This document shows positions 15,034-21,953 of a DNA stretch of 23,406 bases, one piece after another. The stretch's first letter is position 1; each line of letters begins with the position of its first letter. A model generated the notes under the pieces. The model had not been told where the DNA came from, made no database searches, and was given only the letters and a program-made list of their open reading frames with translations. The translations under genes and the position numbers were made by a program. Source of the DNA: Porphyromonadaceae bacterium UBA4277 (lineage in GTDB: Bacteria > Bacteroidota > Bacteroidia > Bacteroidales > Muribaculaceae); NCBI GenBank assembly GCA_002395965.1, contig DGVT01000121.1:20223-43628 (forward strand), given 5' to 3'.

Positions 15034-15103
15034 CAAGTTCACGATTTTGATTTTGCATTGATTTTGCGAGAGTAACTTGGGCGACAGCCAACGTTACCGT
15101 TTT

Positions 15104-15131
15104 AATTATGAATTATGAATTCAGAATTATG
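15104..15131 (+). repeat. Heptamer array, four units of AATTATG type
   Basis: AATTATG, AATTATG, AATTCAG and AATTATG are in register, just left of the first 156-bp element. Confidence 0.65.
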
Positions 15132-15153
15132 AATTAGTCGCGATGCGCAGTAA

Positions 15154-15309
15154 GCTGTCGCCCCGCGCCCCGCGCTGGGGAATGGCCGCCTGGCGGCGGG
15201 AAATTAATCAAAATTTAATACAAAATTAAACAAATAGATAGTCTGGGGAATTTTGTTAATAATTTGAATAATTTCCCACGCAAAGCGTGGCTTCTTCTCT
15301 CCGATGCGC
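15154..15309 (+). repeat. 156-bp palindromic element A, copy 1
   Basis: It starts GCTGTCGCCCCGCGCC and ends CTCTCCGATGCGC. The left end carries a CCGCC/GGCGG hairpin, then GGGAAATTAATCAAAATTT. The right end carries the inverted counterpart (TTTGAATAATTTCCC) and a CCACGC-AAA-GCGTGG hairpin. The central AATAGATAGTCTGGGGAA is nearly constant in all copies. No ORF of credible composition is inside. Confidence 0.85.
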
Positions 15310-15311
15310 TT

Positions 15312-15364
15312 CCACAGCTTCGGGCACACTCCCCCTGGCCCCCTCTAACTTAGAGGGGGAGCTG
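15312..15364 (+). repeat. REP-like hairpin element B, copy 2
   Basis: It consists of CCACAGCTTCGGGCACACTC, a C-rich stretch, and the hairpin CCCCCTCTAA-C-TTAGAGGGGG, ending GAGCTG. It starts two bases after element A copy 1. The copy at 9521-9598 is counted as copy 1. Confidence 0.8.
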
Positions 15365-15417
15365 ACGCGTGCCGGCTTGCTTCGGAGACATTGCTAACTC
15401 GCCGATTTACTGGCGCG

Positions 15418-15470
15418 CAGCTCCTCCCCTAAGTTAGGGGAGGTGGCCCAACGGGCCGGAGGAGTGTGTG
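15418..15470 (-). repeat. REP-like hairpin element B, inverted diverged copy
   Basis: On the minus strand it reads ACACTCCTCCGGCCCGTTGG, then CCTCCCCTAA-C-TTAGGGGAGG, ending GAGCTG. It faces the copy at 15312-15364 and so forms an inverted pair, as in REPINs. Confidence 0.7.
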
Positions 15471-15489
15471 AGACGCCGCTTTGCGAAAA

Positions 15490-15542
15490 CCACAGCTTCG
15501 GGCACACTCCCCCTTGCCCCCTCTAACTTAGAGGGGGAGCTG
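15490..15542 (+). repeat. REP-like hairpin element B, copy 3
   Basis: Almost identical to 15312-15364, it runs directly into element A copy 2 with four shared bases (GCTG). Confidence 0.8.
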
Positions 15543-15694
15543 ACGCCCCGCACCCCGCGCCGCGGAATGGCCGCCTTACGGCGGGAAATTAATCAAAATT
15601 TAATACAAAATTAAATAAATAGATAGTCTGGGGAAATTTGTAAATAATTTGAATAATTTCCCACGCAAAGCGTGACCTCTTCTCTCCGATGCGC
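15539..15694 (+). repeat. 156-bp palindromic element A, copy 2
   Basis: It has the same length and ends as copy 1 with scattered substitutions (for example GCCTTACGGC in the left hairpin). The right hairpin reads CCACGCAAAGCGTGA, with one outer pair lost. Confidence 0.85.
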
Positions 15695-15712
15695 GCCAGT
15701 GCCTCGGGCGTT

Positions 15713-15765
15713 CCACAGCTCCGGGCACACTCCCCCTGGCCCCCTCTAACTTAGAGGGGGAGCTG
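15713..15765 (+). repeat. REP-like hairpin element B, copy 4
   Basis: It reads CCACAGCTCCGGGCACACTC followed by the same C-rich hairpin, and leads into element A copy 3. Units B-A at 15490 and 15713 are spaced 223 bp apart. Confidence 0.8.
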
Positions 15766-15917
15766 TCGCCCCGCGCCCCGCGCCACGGAATGGCCGCCTT
15801 GCGGCGGGAAATTAATCATAATTTAATACAAAATTAAACAAATAGATAGTCTGGGGAAATTTGTTAATAATTTGAATAATTTCCCACGCAAAGCGTGGCC
15901 TCTTCTCTCCGATGCGC
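15762..15917 (+). repeat. 156-bp palindromic element A, copy 3
   Basis: It has the same ends and length as copies 1 and 2, with intact left (GCCGCC-TT-GCGGCGG-type) and right (CCACGC-AAA-GCGTGG) hairpins. The hpt promoter begins 85 bp further on. Confidence 0.85.
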
Positions 15918-16001
15918 ATTTGATGCATTTTGCGATGTTTTTTTGCCGATGTGTCGAAATGATGCTGAAAATCGATTTTTGCAGTCTATTGTCCCACTAA
16001 A

Positions 16002-16033
16002 TTTGGTTGTGTGACAAATCTTTAGTACCTTTG
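16002..16033 (+). promoter_or_regulatory. Promoter of hpt (TTTG-N20-TACCTTTG)
   Basis: TTTG at 16002-16005 and TACCTTTG at 16026-16033 are separated by 20 bp. Predicted transcription start is near 16040. Confidence 0.8.
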
Positions 16034-16051
16034 CAACTTCAATTCAAAAAA

Positions 16052-16070
16052 AAGCCTCTCGCTGAGGCTT
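16052..16070 (+). promoter_or_regulatory. Hairpin in the hpt 5' leader
   Basis: AAGCCTC-TCGCT-GAGGCTT forms a perfect 7-bp stem about 12 nt into the predicted transcript, preceded by eight or nine A residues. There is no following T-run. On the minus strand it is followed by T8, so it would work as a terminator in that direction. Confidence 0.55.
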
Positions 16071-16097
16071 GTCAATGAACTTCAAAAATCCCCTTTC

Positions 16098-16643
16098 ATG
16101 AAAAATGTAGTTTATCAGGGCATGACATTTGAGCCGTATATAAGGCGTGAAGAAATCAATGAGCAGATAAAGCGTCTTGCGGCCGAGATAAAGCGTGATT
16201 GCCAAAGTGAAAACCCCATCTTCTTGTGCGTGCTCAATGGGGCGTTTGTCTTTGCTGCCGACCTTTATCGCGAGATTGACCTGCCCAAGTCGGAAATTAC
16301 CTTCATCCGCTTTAAGTCCTATGAGGGGACGTCGTCAACGGGCGATGTGAAGCAAGTTATGGGGCTGGTTGAAGACATCAGCGGGCGTGAGGTAATCATC
16401 ATTGAAGACATCGTGGACACTGGTGTCACGGCAGTGCAGTTGCGCAAAAAGCTGGCCGAGTATGCTCCCAAGAGCGTCAAGATGGTGTCGCTGCTGTTTA
16501 AGCCCGACTCGCTCAAGCAGGGCACTGCGCCGGAGTATGTGGGCTTCAGCATACCGCCGCGCTTCATCTTGGGCTACGGCCTCGACATCGACGGCATGGC
16601 GCGCAATTTGCCCGACATTTATGTGCTGAAAAAAGACGAGTAG
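16098..16643 (+). CDS. hpt: Hypoxanthine phosphoribosyltransferase
   Basis: This 181-residue purine-salvage enzyme transfers phosphoribose from PRPP to hypoxanthine (and usually guanine) in the cytosol. The PRPP-binding motif VIIIEDIVDTG has the acidic pair E103-D104, followed by the phosphate loop at D107-T108-G109. The N-terminal LNGAFVFAADLYREI and the flexible-loop KSYEGTSSTGDVK segments are typical, as is the C-terminal GYGLDIDGMARNLPDIYVL base-binding region. Length is normal. It has its own promoter and a strong terminator, so it is monocistronic. The neighbouring adk makes a purine-nucleotide pair, though they are separately transcribed. Confidence 0.96.
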   Translation: MKNVVYQGMTFEPYIRREEINEQIKRLAAEIKRDCQSENPIFLCVLNGAFVFAADLYREIDLPKSEITFIRFKSYEGTSSTGDVKQVMGLVEDISGREVIIIEDIVDTGVTAVQLRKKLAEYAPKSVKMVSLLFKPDSLKQGTAPEYVGFSIPPRFILGYGLDIDGMARNLPDIYVLKKDE

Positions 16644-16662
16644 TATATAACTGCCGATATAT

Positions 16663-16694
16663 AACGGGGAGCAATATTGTTCTCCGTTTTATTT
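16663..16694 (+). terminator. Rho-independent terminator after hpt
   Basis: AACGGGGAGCAA pairs with TTGTTCTCCGTT through a 12-bp stem with G-T pairs and a 2-nt loop as drawn (a larger loop is likely). TTTTATTT follows. The tail overlaps the adk -33 box. Confidence 0.85.
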
Positions 16695-16723
16695 GGTGGT
16701 GTGCGCTATTGTGTGTAAATTTG
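16692..16723 (+). promoter_or_regulatory. Promoter of adk (TTTG-N20-TAAATTTG)
   Basis: TTTG at 16692-16695 and TAAATTTG at 16716-16723 are 20 bp apart. The leader to the ATG at 16759 is about 30 nt. Confidence 0.8.
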
Positions 16724-16758
16724 CAATGGAAAAACTATAACAAAAAACTTTACACAAT

Positions 16759-17337
16759 ATGCTTAACATCGTTATTTTCGGTGCCCCCGGTTCAGGCAAG
16801 GGCACACAGAGTGACAACCTGATTAAAACCTACAACCTGTTTCACATCTCCACCGGCGACGTGCTGCGCGACAACATCAAGCGTGGTACCGAGCTTGGAG
16901 CCACTGCCAAAGCCTATATCGACAAGGGCCAGCTCATCCCCGACGACCTGATGATTGGCATCCTGGCCGATGTGCTCGACAGCAACAAAGAGGCTGCAGC
17001 GCAAGGCGTGATTTTCGACGGATTTCCCCGCACCATAGCTCAGGCCGAGGCCTTGGAGACGATGCTCCAGGAGCGTGGCACGAGTGTGAGCACCGTGATA
17101 GGCCTTGAGGTGCCAGAGGAGGAGCTGATTGAGCGCATCATCCTGCGTGGCAAGCAGACGGGCCGCACCGACGACAATATGGAGACCGTCAAGAACCGTC
17201 TTGCCGTGTATCACAACCAGACGTCGCCTCTGCAAGCCTTCTACAAGGAGAAGGGGTTGTATCAGGCTATTAAGGGCACCGGCAAGATCGAGGAAATCTT
17301 CGACGACATCCGTCGTGCCGTTGATGCCGTGAAGTAA
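16759..17337 (+). CDS. adk: Adenylate kinase (short-LID form)
   Basis: This 192-residue enzyme interconverts ATP + AMP and two ADP. The P-loop GAPGSGKGT covers residues 8-16; HISTGDVLR and FDGFPRTIAQAEAL are the AMP- and NMP-binding signatures; RIILRGKQTGRTDDN is the LID region with the conserved arginines. The LID is short, without the Cys4 zinc motif and without the long insertion of the E. coli enzyme, consistent with the length and with other Bacteroidota adenylate kinases. The gene has its own promoter and a 15-bp-stem terminator immediately downstream. Confidence 0.96.
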   Translation: MLNIVIFGAPGSGKGTQSDNLIKTYNLFHISTGDVLRDNIKRGTELGATAKAYIDKGQLIPDDLMIGILADVLDSNKEAAAQGVIFDGFPRTIAQAEALETMLQERGTSVSTVIGLEVPEEELIERIILRGKQTGRTDDNMETVKNRLAVYHNQTSPLQAFYKEKGLYQAIKGTGKIEEIFDDIRRAVDAVK

Positions 17338-17370
17338 TATTCTCCCACTATTGTGAGGAATTAAGCCAAA

Positions 17371-17414
17371 AAAACGCTGCCACTACAATGCATGTTGCCG
17401 TAGTGGCAGCGTTT
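17371..17414 (+). terminator. Terminator after adk
   Basis: AAACGCTGCCACTAC (17372-17386) pairs perfectly with GTAGTGGCAGCGTTT (17400-17414). The arms flank a 13-nt loop. The T-run on the plus strand is short (GTTTGG); on the minus strand a longer one (TTTTTTGG) follows. Confidence 0.75.
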
Positions 17415-17424
17415 GGTGTTCTGT

Positions 17425-17520
17425 CGGATTTGTAATCCGCCAGCCTTGAGTCATTGGATTTGTAATCCCTTAGCGGATTAAAAATCCGCTTCCCCATGCA
17501 GCGGGATTACAAATCCCGCT
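17425..17520. repeat. Cluster of four GGATT-N3-AATCC hairpins
   Basis: The palindromes are CGGATTTGTAATCCG (17425-17439), GGATTTGTAATCC (17456-17468), GCGGATTAAAAATCCGC (17473-17489) and AGCGGGATTACAAATCCCGC plus a final T (17500-17520). Stem lengths differ while pairing is kept. The last copy is the reverse complement of the first two in its core, so the cluster contains both orientations. No gene is present. Confidence 0.7.
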
Positions 17521-17538
17521 GAACTCAAACGACAAATA

Positions 17539-17585
17539 AAGTGCTACCACTACGGTTCATTGGGCCGTAGTGGCAGCACTTTTTT
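17539..17585. terminator. Bidirectional terminator between adk and the GHL10 gene
   Basis: AAGTGCTACCACTACGG pairs with CCGTAGTGGCAGCACTT (one mismatch) around a 9-nt loop. T6 follows on the plus strand and CTTTATTT on the minus strand. It lies 26 bp after the stop of the minus-strand gene. The stem sequence is nearly the same as that of the adk terminator at 17371-17414. Confidence 0.8.
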
Positions 17586-17611
17586 GAGTAGGCTTATGCC
17601 GACTAAAGACT

Positions 17612-20600
17612 TTAGTTGTTATTGGTGAGAATGAAATTGATTATTTCGTTCACGTCGTCGATGTCGGTGATGGCTGATCCGTTCACGTCCGAGCGAATAA
17701 TGTAATCTAAATTGCTCTCACTGCCTAAGATAACCCTGATGGCAATGTTCACGTCATCCACATCTACTCGACCGTCGAGATTGATGTCGCATGTGAGCGG
17801 AGCGGCCAGTGTGTAGGCTGCGATGCCGTTGCCGGGCACATAGATGTAGATGTTCTTCTCGTGCACGTTCTTGCCATCGGTGGCAAGGCAGGTGGCATCC
17901 CACGTCTGGCTGTTGATGTTTCCTATGCCTTGCGCCGGGAACTGCCACATAGGTTCAAAGCCTACAAACTCGGTGTCGTCGGCATTGCTGGTGAGTGCAA
18001 ACTTGAAGCCCATTGCCGAGCGGAAGTCGCTGCACGGGTACAGCAAGTAGTTCTTGTTGTTGAACTCAAACACCGTGCCGCCATTGCTCTCGGTGCCGTC
18101 AGGTTCAATGTCGGTGTTGTTGGCGAAGCTGTCGAGAATGCGTCCGTTATTGGTGTCGTAGAGCGTGAAGTGTATGCTGCCGCCCGACACATAGGCCTGC
18201 GTCTCACCGATGGGGTAGATGCGTGGTGCCAGTCCGAAGTTGGCAGCCGAGCTTGGGTAGCGGCCGCCGACGGTGGTGACCTTGGTCTGCGTTACTGCGC
18301 CGTTCTCGATAGTCCAGCGCACGATTTGCGTGCCGCTCGACAGCGCTGCAAACACATAGAACTTGCTGCCTGTCACATCGCCCCACACATTGCAGTGGTC
18401 GATGCGCGTGGTGGCTGTGTTGCTCACTGTGACGCTGGCGCGCAGCGTGGCTTCGCCCGTGTCGGGGTCAACCTGGTAGATTTTGATGGGCTGGCTGGAG
18501 GCATTGAGCACGAGGTTCGACACGAGCACGTTGCCGGCATTGTCCTGGAAAATGTCGTTCCCGGGGTAGTAAAGTGCCTGCACGTCGCTGGCGACGTTGA
18601 CGCGCTTGATGTGCTCGCCGGTGGCAGTGTCATAGTGGTCGATATACACGTCGGCATCGCTGGCGCCTGTCGAGCGGCCTATAACCAGCAGATGGTCGTC
18701 CTTTACGGTAAAGCCGCGGTTCATCATGCCATCGCTGTCGAAGGTGATGTTGTCATATTCATCCTTAATAGAGCGCACCCAGCGGTTGGTGAGCCGGTAT
18801 CCGTCGATGTGGTCGTAGGTGTCGATGTCGCGCTTGATGACGTAGCCCGGCTCGTAGCTGCCGGTAGAGATTTTGGTTACGGTGAAGCTCCTTACGGCCG
18901 ATGTGCCGGGGTCGCAGTCGGCCGCCGTGGTGAGCACGCGCCAGTAGAATGTGCCCAGGCCTAACTTGCTGCCTTGCACCGTGAGGGTCTTGTGGCCGTT
19001 CTGGCTTTCCACTTCCGATGATTGTATCTTCACGTCGGTGAAGGCCTGGTCGGCTGCCACTTGCACTGTGCTGCCTGTGACGGCATTATCGACGGTGTAT
19101 TCAAGTGTGAAATCGTCTTCAACATTGGCGCCATTGGCTGGAGCGACAAGTGTGGCTGCGGGTGCCGTGGGACGCTGTGCGGTGACGAATGTGGCAGGCT
19201 GCGAGGCCTTGTCGAAGTGGCCGTTTTGCGATGTGATGACTCGCCAGTAATAGGTGGTGGATGATTTCAAGGCCGATAAGGTTATCACTATTGATGTGGC
19301 CGTGATGTTCTCGCGGTTAATCACGATGTTGCCGAAGTTCTCGTCTTCGGCTATCTGCAGCGTGTAGGTGGCATCGGTGGCCGCTGTCCAGCTGAAGGTG
19401 GCCTGCCAGTGGGCTAAGGTGGTGCCCTTGGGCGATAGCAGGGTCACTTCTTCGGCATCGCCATTGGGGGCGTTGATATAGGCCGGTGCGTTCTCGTTGT
19501 TCCAACCGTCGATCACTGTCACGGCATACCAGTAGCCGTTGCGGTAGGCTTCGGGCAGGGTGTAGGTGTTGTCGTAGGTGAGTCCCAGCAGGTAGTCGCT
19601 CTTTATGCCTCCGTAGGTGCTGCTCTGAATGTCGCTGATGGCAGCCGTGTTGGGGATTGCATAGATGGCATATTTTATCTGGGCACGCTCGTTGACGGCA
19701 GTCCACGACAGGGTGGTGCCGTTCATTGTGGCATTTTCAGGGGCGTTGTAATATTTGCGCGTCTTCCAGGTCATTGCCGGCGGAATGGCCGGCTTGGTGA
19801 ATACTTGCTGAGCCAGATAGTCGGCCAGGCCGCTGCATGTGGGGCCATCGATATACTTTGCCGAGTAGAAGTTCACACCCGGTGCGTTGTCGAGGTTATA
19901 CTGGCGGCTGTAGCGTATCTGCTGAATGATTTCGTCCCAGTCGTCCTGAGTGTTGGTGCTGGCCATGAAGTAGATGTTGTGGCTGGCATAGTGGTGCCGG
20001 TTGAAGTGATTAGCCACATAGCTCCACCACTGCGTGAGCGGCCCGAAGGGGTTAGTCGAGTGGTTGCATTTCCAGTAGAGCTGCGGCGAGATATAGTCGA
20101 TTGTCCCGTCTTCGAGCCATGCCAGAGGGTCGCTGTAGATTTGGTCGTACTGCCAGTCGCTGCCTGTGGGGCATGGATCCACGCCATGCTGTGCGGCGCT
20201 GGTTGAGCGTGTGCCGGCCACGCCTGCCGGCCCTATGCCGAACTTCACGCCCGGCCTGGTCTCTTGCACCATTTCATACATCTGGCGCACCATCTCATTG
20301 ACGTTGGCACGGCGCCAGTCGGCAATGCTCATGCCGCTGCCGCTCTGCTGCCACAGCTGGTAGTCGGGGGCGCTGCTGTTAGTGGGTGTGCCGCCGCCGG
20401 GGTAGAAGTAGTCGTCAAAGATGATGCCGTCGATGTCGTAGTTCTCAATCATCTCGCGGCACACGTTGAGCAACCTGTCGCGCGATGCCTGCAGGGCAGG
20501 GTTGAACACTATGCGCTCGCCCACGGTCATGAGCATGCCCGAAGCCTTGATCTCCTGGTCGATGGCAGTTGTGCAGTCGTTGCCGCTGTTGTTGCTGAAG

Positions 20601-21001
20601 CGGTAAGGGTTCACCCATGCGTGGAACTCAAGGCCGCGCTTGTGGCATTCCTCGACGGCAAATTCCATGGGGTCCCAGCCCGGGTCTTTGCCACGGGTGC
20701 CTGTCAGATAGCTCGACCACGGCTCGTAGCTCGAGCGGTAGAGGGCATCGGCCATGGGACGCACCTGCAGGCAGATGGCGTTCATGTTGGCCTTGACGAA
20801 GCCGTCGAGCAGGTCGATGAGCTGCTGCTTCTGGCGGGCGATGACTGATGCTGAGCTGCCGCGTGTCTGAGGCCAGTCGATGTTCGACACGGTGGCTACC
20901 CACACGGTGCGCATTTCTCGTTTCTGTTCTTCCTGTGCCCTTGCCGGCAGGGTGCCGAGCAGTGTGGCGAGCATCAGGAACGATAGTAAAAGTCGTTTCA
21001 T
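17612..21001 (-). CDS. Secreted GHL10 (DUF187) glycosidase-like protein with dockerin-like C-terminus
   Basis: This 1129-residue exported protein begins with a signal peptide (MKRLLLSFLMLATLLGTLPARA). The GHL10 TIM-barrel domain, about residues 28-400, has EMRTVWVATVSNIDWP, ICLQVRPMADALYRSSYEPW, FHAWVNPYRF, IDGIIFDDYFYPGG, KFGIGPAGV and YISPQLYWK. The Asp-Asp of FDDYF and nearby acids are the likely active-site residues. Fibronectin-III-like modules follow at about 410-715, then a beta-propeller-like region at about 720-1060. At 1070-1129 are two Asp-rich loops (DINLDGRVDVDDVN and DVNGSAITDIDDVN) of dockerin type. E. coli DigH (YddW), of the same GHL10 group, cuts denuded peptidoglycan glycans; a polysaccharide substrate is equally possible here. 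The start codon overlaps the miaA stop (ATGA), implying translational coupling. Confidence 0.88.
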   Translation of the reverse strand: MKRLLLSFLMLATLLGTLPARAQEEQKREMRTVWVATVSNIDWPQTRGSSASVIARQKQQLIDLLDGFVKANMNAICLQVRPMADALYRSSYEPWSSYLTGTRGKDPGWDPMEFAVEECHKRGLEFHAWVNPYRFSNNSGNDCTTAIDQEIKASGMLMTVGERIVFNPALQASRDRLLNVCREMIENYDIDGIIFDDYFYPGGGTPTNSSAPDYQLWQQSGSGMSIADWRRANVNEMVRQMYEMVQETRPGVKFGIGPAGVAGTRSTSAAQHGVDPCPTGSDWQYDQIYSDPLAWLEDGTIDYISPQLYWKCNHSTNPFGPLTQWWSYVANHFNRHHYASHNIYFMASTNTQDDWDEIIQQIRYSRQYNLDNAPGVNFYSAKYIDGPTCSGLADYLAQQVFTKPAIPPAMTWKTRKYYNAPENATMNGTTLSWTAVNERAQIKYAIYAIPNTAAISDIQSSTYGGIKSDYLLGLTYDNTYTLPEAYRNGYWYAVTVIDGWNNENAPAYINAPNGDAEEVTLLSPKGTTLAHWQATFSWTAATDATYTLQIAEDENFGNIVINRENITATSIVITLSALKSSTTYYWRVITSQNGHFDKASQPATFVTAQRPTAPAATLVAPANGANVEDDFTLEYTVDNAVTGSTVQVAADQAFTDVKIQSSEVESQNGHKTLTVQGSKLGLGTFYWRVLTTAADCDPGTSAVRSFTVTKISTGSYEPGYVIKRDIDTYDHIDGYRLTNRWVRSIKDEYDNITFDSDGMMNRGFTVKDDHLLVIGRSTGASDADVYIDHYDTATGEHIKRVNVASDVQALYYPGNDIFQDNAGNVLVSNLVLNASSQPIKIYQVDPDTGEATLRASVTVSNTATTRIDHCNVWGDVTGSKFYVFAALSSGTQIVRWTIENGAVTQTKVTTVGGRYPSSAANFGLAPRIYPIGETQAYVSGGSIHFTLYDTNNGRILDSFANNTDIEPDGTESNGGTVFEFNNKNYLLYPCSDFRSAMGFKFALTSNADDTEFVGFEPMWQFPAQGIGNINSQTWDATCLATDGKNVHEKNIYIYVPGNGIAAYTLAAPLTCDINLDGRVDVDDVNIAIRVILGSESNLDYIIRSDVNGSAITDIDDVNEIINFILTNNN

Positions 21002-21903
21002 GAGTTGGTTGTATTTTTAAGTTTTTCTTCAATCGTTTGCAGGCAGTCATGCGGGGCGCACCATGTGAGCTTGTTGTCGCGGGCTAACCATGTGTGCTGC
21101 TTCTTGGCATACACGCGCGTGTTCTTCTTGATGCGTTCACGCGCCACGTCCAGTGGCATCAGCCCGTCGAAGTAGGCAAACATTTCCTTATAGCCCACCG
21201 TGTTGAGCGAATTGAGGCTGCGCAAGTGGTACACGCTGCGTGCTTCCTGCTCCAGTCCTTGCGCCATCATGGCGTCAACGCGCCGGTTGATGCGTTCAAA
21301 CAGCTCGGCCCGTGGCAGCGTGAGCGCCACCTTCACGATGCTGAACGGCCGCCTGGCAGTGGTGCCTGTGCGCAACTGTGAGTAGGGCACGCCGGCCTGG
21401 CGGCATATCTCCACGGCGTGAAGCACGCGCCGCGGATTTTTGCGATCGACCTGCTTATAGTAGTCAGGGTCGCGCTCTTTCAGCTCGTCGAGCAGTGTGG
21501 CAAGGCCTTCCTGCTCATACTGGCTGATGACTGCCTGTCGCACTTGTGGCGAGATGTCTGGGACGGGGTCGATGCCATTGCACACTGCATCCACATACAT
21601 CATCGAGCCTCCGCACATCACTGCGTAGTCTCCTTGCTGCCACAGTTGCGGCAAGAGTTGCATCACATCGATCTCATATTGCCAGGCGCTGTACTGCTCG
21701 TCAAGCTGCTTGCATGCCACAAAGTGATGCGGCACGCGCCGCTGTTGCTCGGCTGTGGGGGCAGCGGTGCCTATGGGCAGGCCGCGGTAAATCTGGCGGG
21801 AGTCGGCATTAATGATGTGGCAATGCAGCCGCCGGGCAACGCTGAGGGCCGCTTCGGTCTTCCCCACTCCCGTGGGGCCGGTTATTATCACTAATGTCTT
21901 CAT
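20998..21903 (-). CDS. miaA: tRNA dimethylallyltransferase MiaA
   Basis: This 301-residue enzyme transfers the dimethylallyl group to A37 of UNN-reading tRNAs, the substrate step for MiaB. The P-loop GPTGVGKT covers residues 9-16. INADSRQIYRGLPIGTA holds the catalytic Asp-Ser of the DSxQxY signature. GGSMMYVDAVCNGID, NPRRVLHAVEI, and the C-terminal GYKEMFAYFDG and TRVYAKKQHTW segments are family marks. The ORF extends upstream to 21936, but I place the start at the ATG 21903 (MKTLVIITGPTG) because a consensus promoter -7 element lies at 21923-21930 between the two. Its TGA overlaps the ATG of the GHL10 gene. Confidence 0.96.
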   Translation of the reverse strand: MKTLVIITGPTGVGKTEAALSVARRLHCHIINADSRQIYRGLPIGTAAPTAEQQRRVPHHFVACKQLDEQYSAWQYEIDVMQLLPQLWQQGDYAVMCGGSMMYVDAVCNGIDPVPDISPQVRQAVISQYEQEGLATLLDELKERDPDYYKQVDRKNPRRVLHAVEICRQAGVPYSQLRTGTTARRPFSIVKVALTLPRAELFERINRRVDAMMAQGLEQEARSVYHLRSLNSLNTVGYKEMFAYFDGLMPLDVARERIKKNTRVYAKKQHTWLARDNKLTWCAPHDCLQTIEEKLKNTTNS

Positions 21904-21922
21904 GCGCAATTCTTTCAACTTG

Positions 21923-21953
21923 CAAAGATATACCAAATCTATTGTAAATCAAA
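21923..21953 (-). promoter_or_regulatory. Promoter of miaA (TTTG-N19-TATCTTTG, minus strand)
   Basis: On the minus strand TTTG (21953-21950) and TATCTTTG (21930-21923) are exactly 19 bp apart. It drives miaA and probably the overlapping GHL10 gene, with a leader of only about 12-15 nt. Confidence 0.85.

Noticed and set aside
15154..15917. CRISPR array
   Set aside because: Repeat copies are 156 bp and palindromic, spacing is irregular and spacers are themselves repeats; there are no cas genes.
17861..18964. Plus-strand ORF (367 aa) inside the GHL10 gene
   Set aside because: It is a shadow of a coherent 1129-aa protein with signal peptide, catalytic domain and tail; no start signal or recognisable domain.
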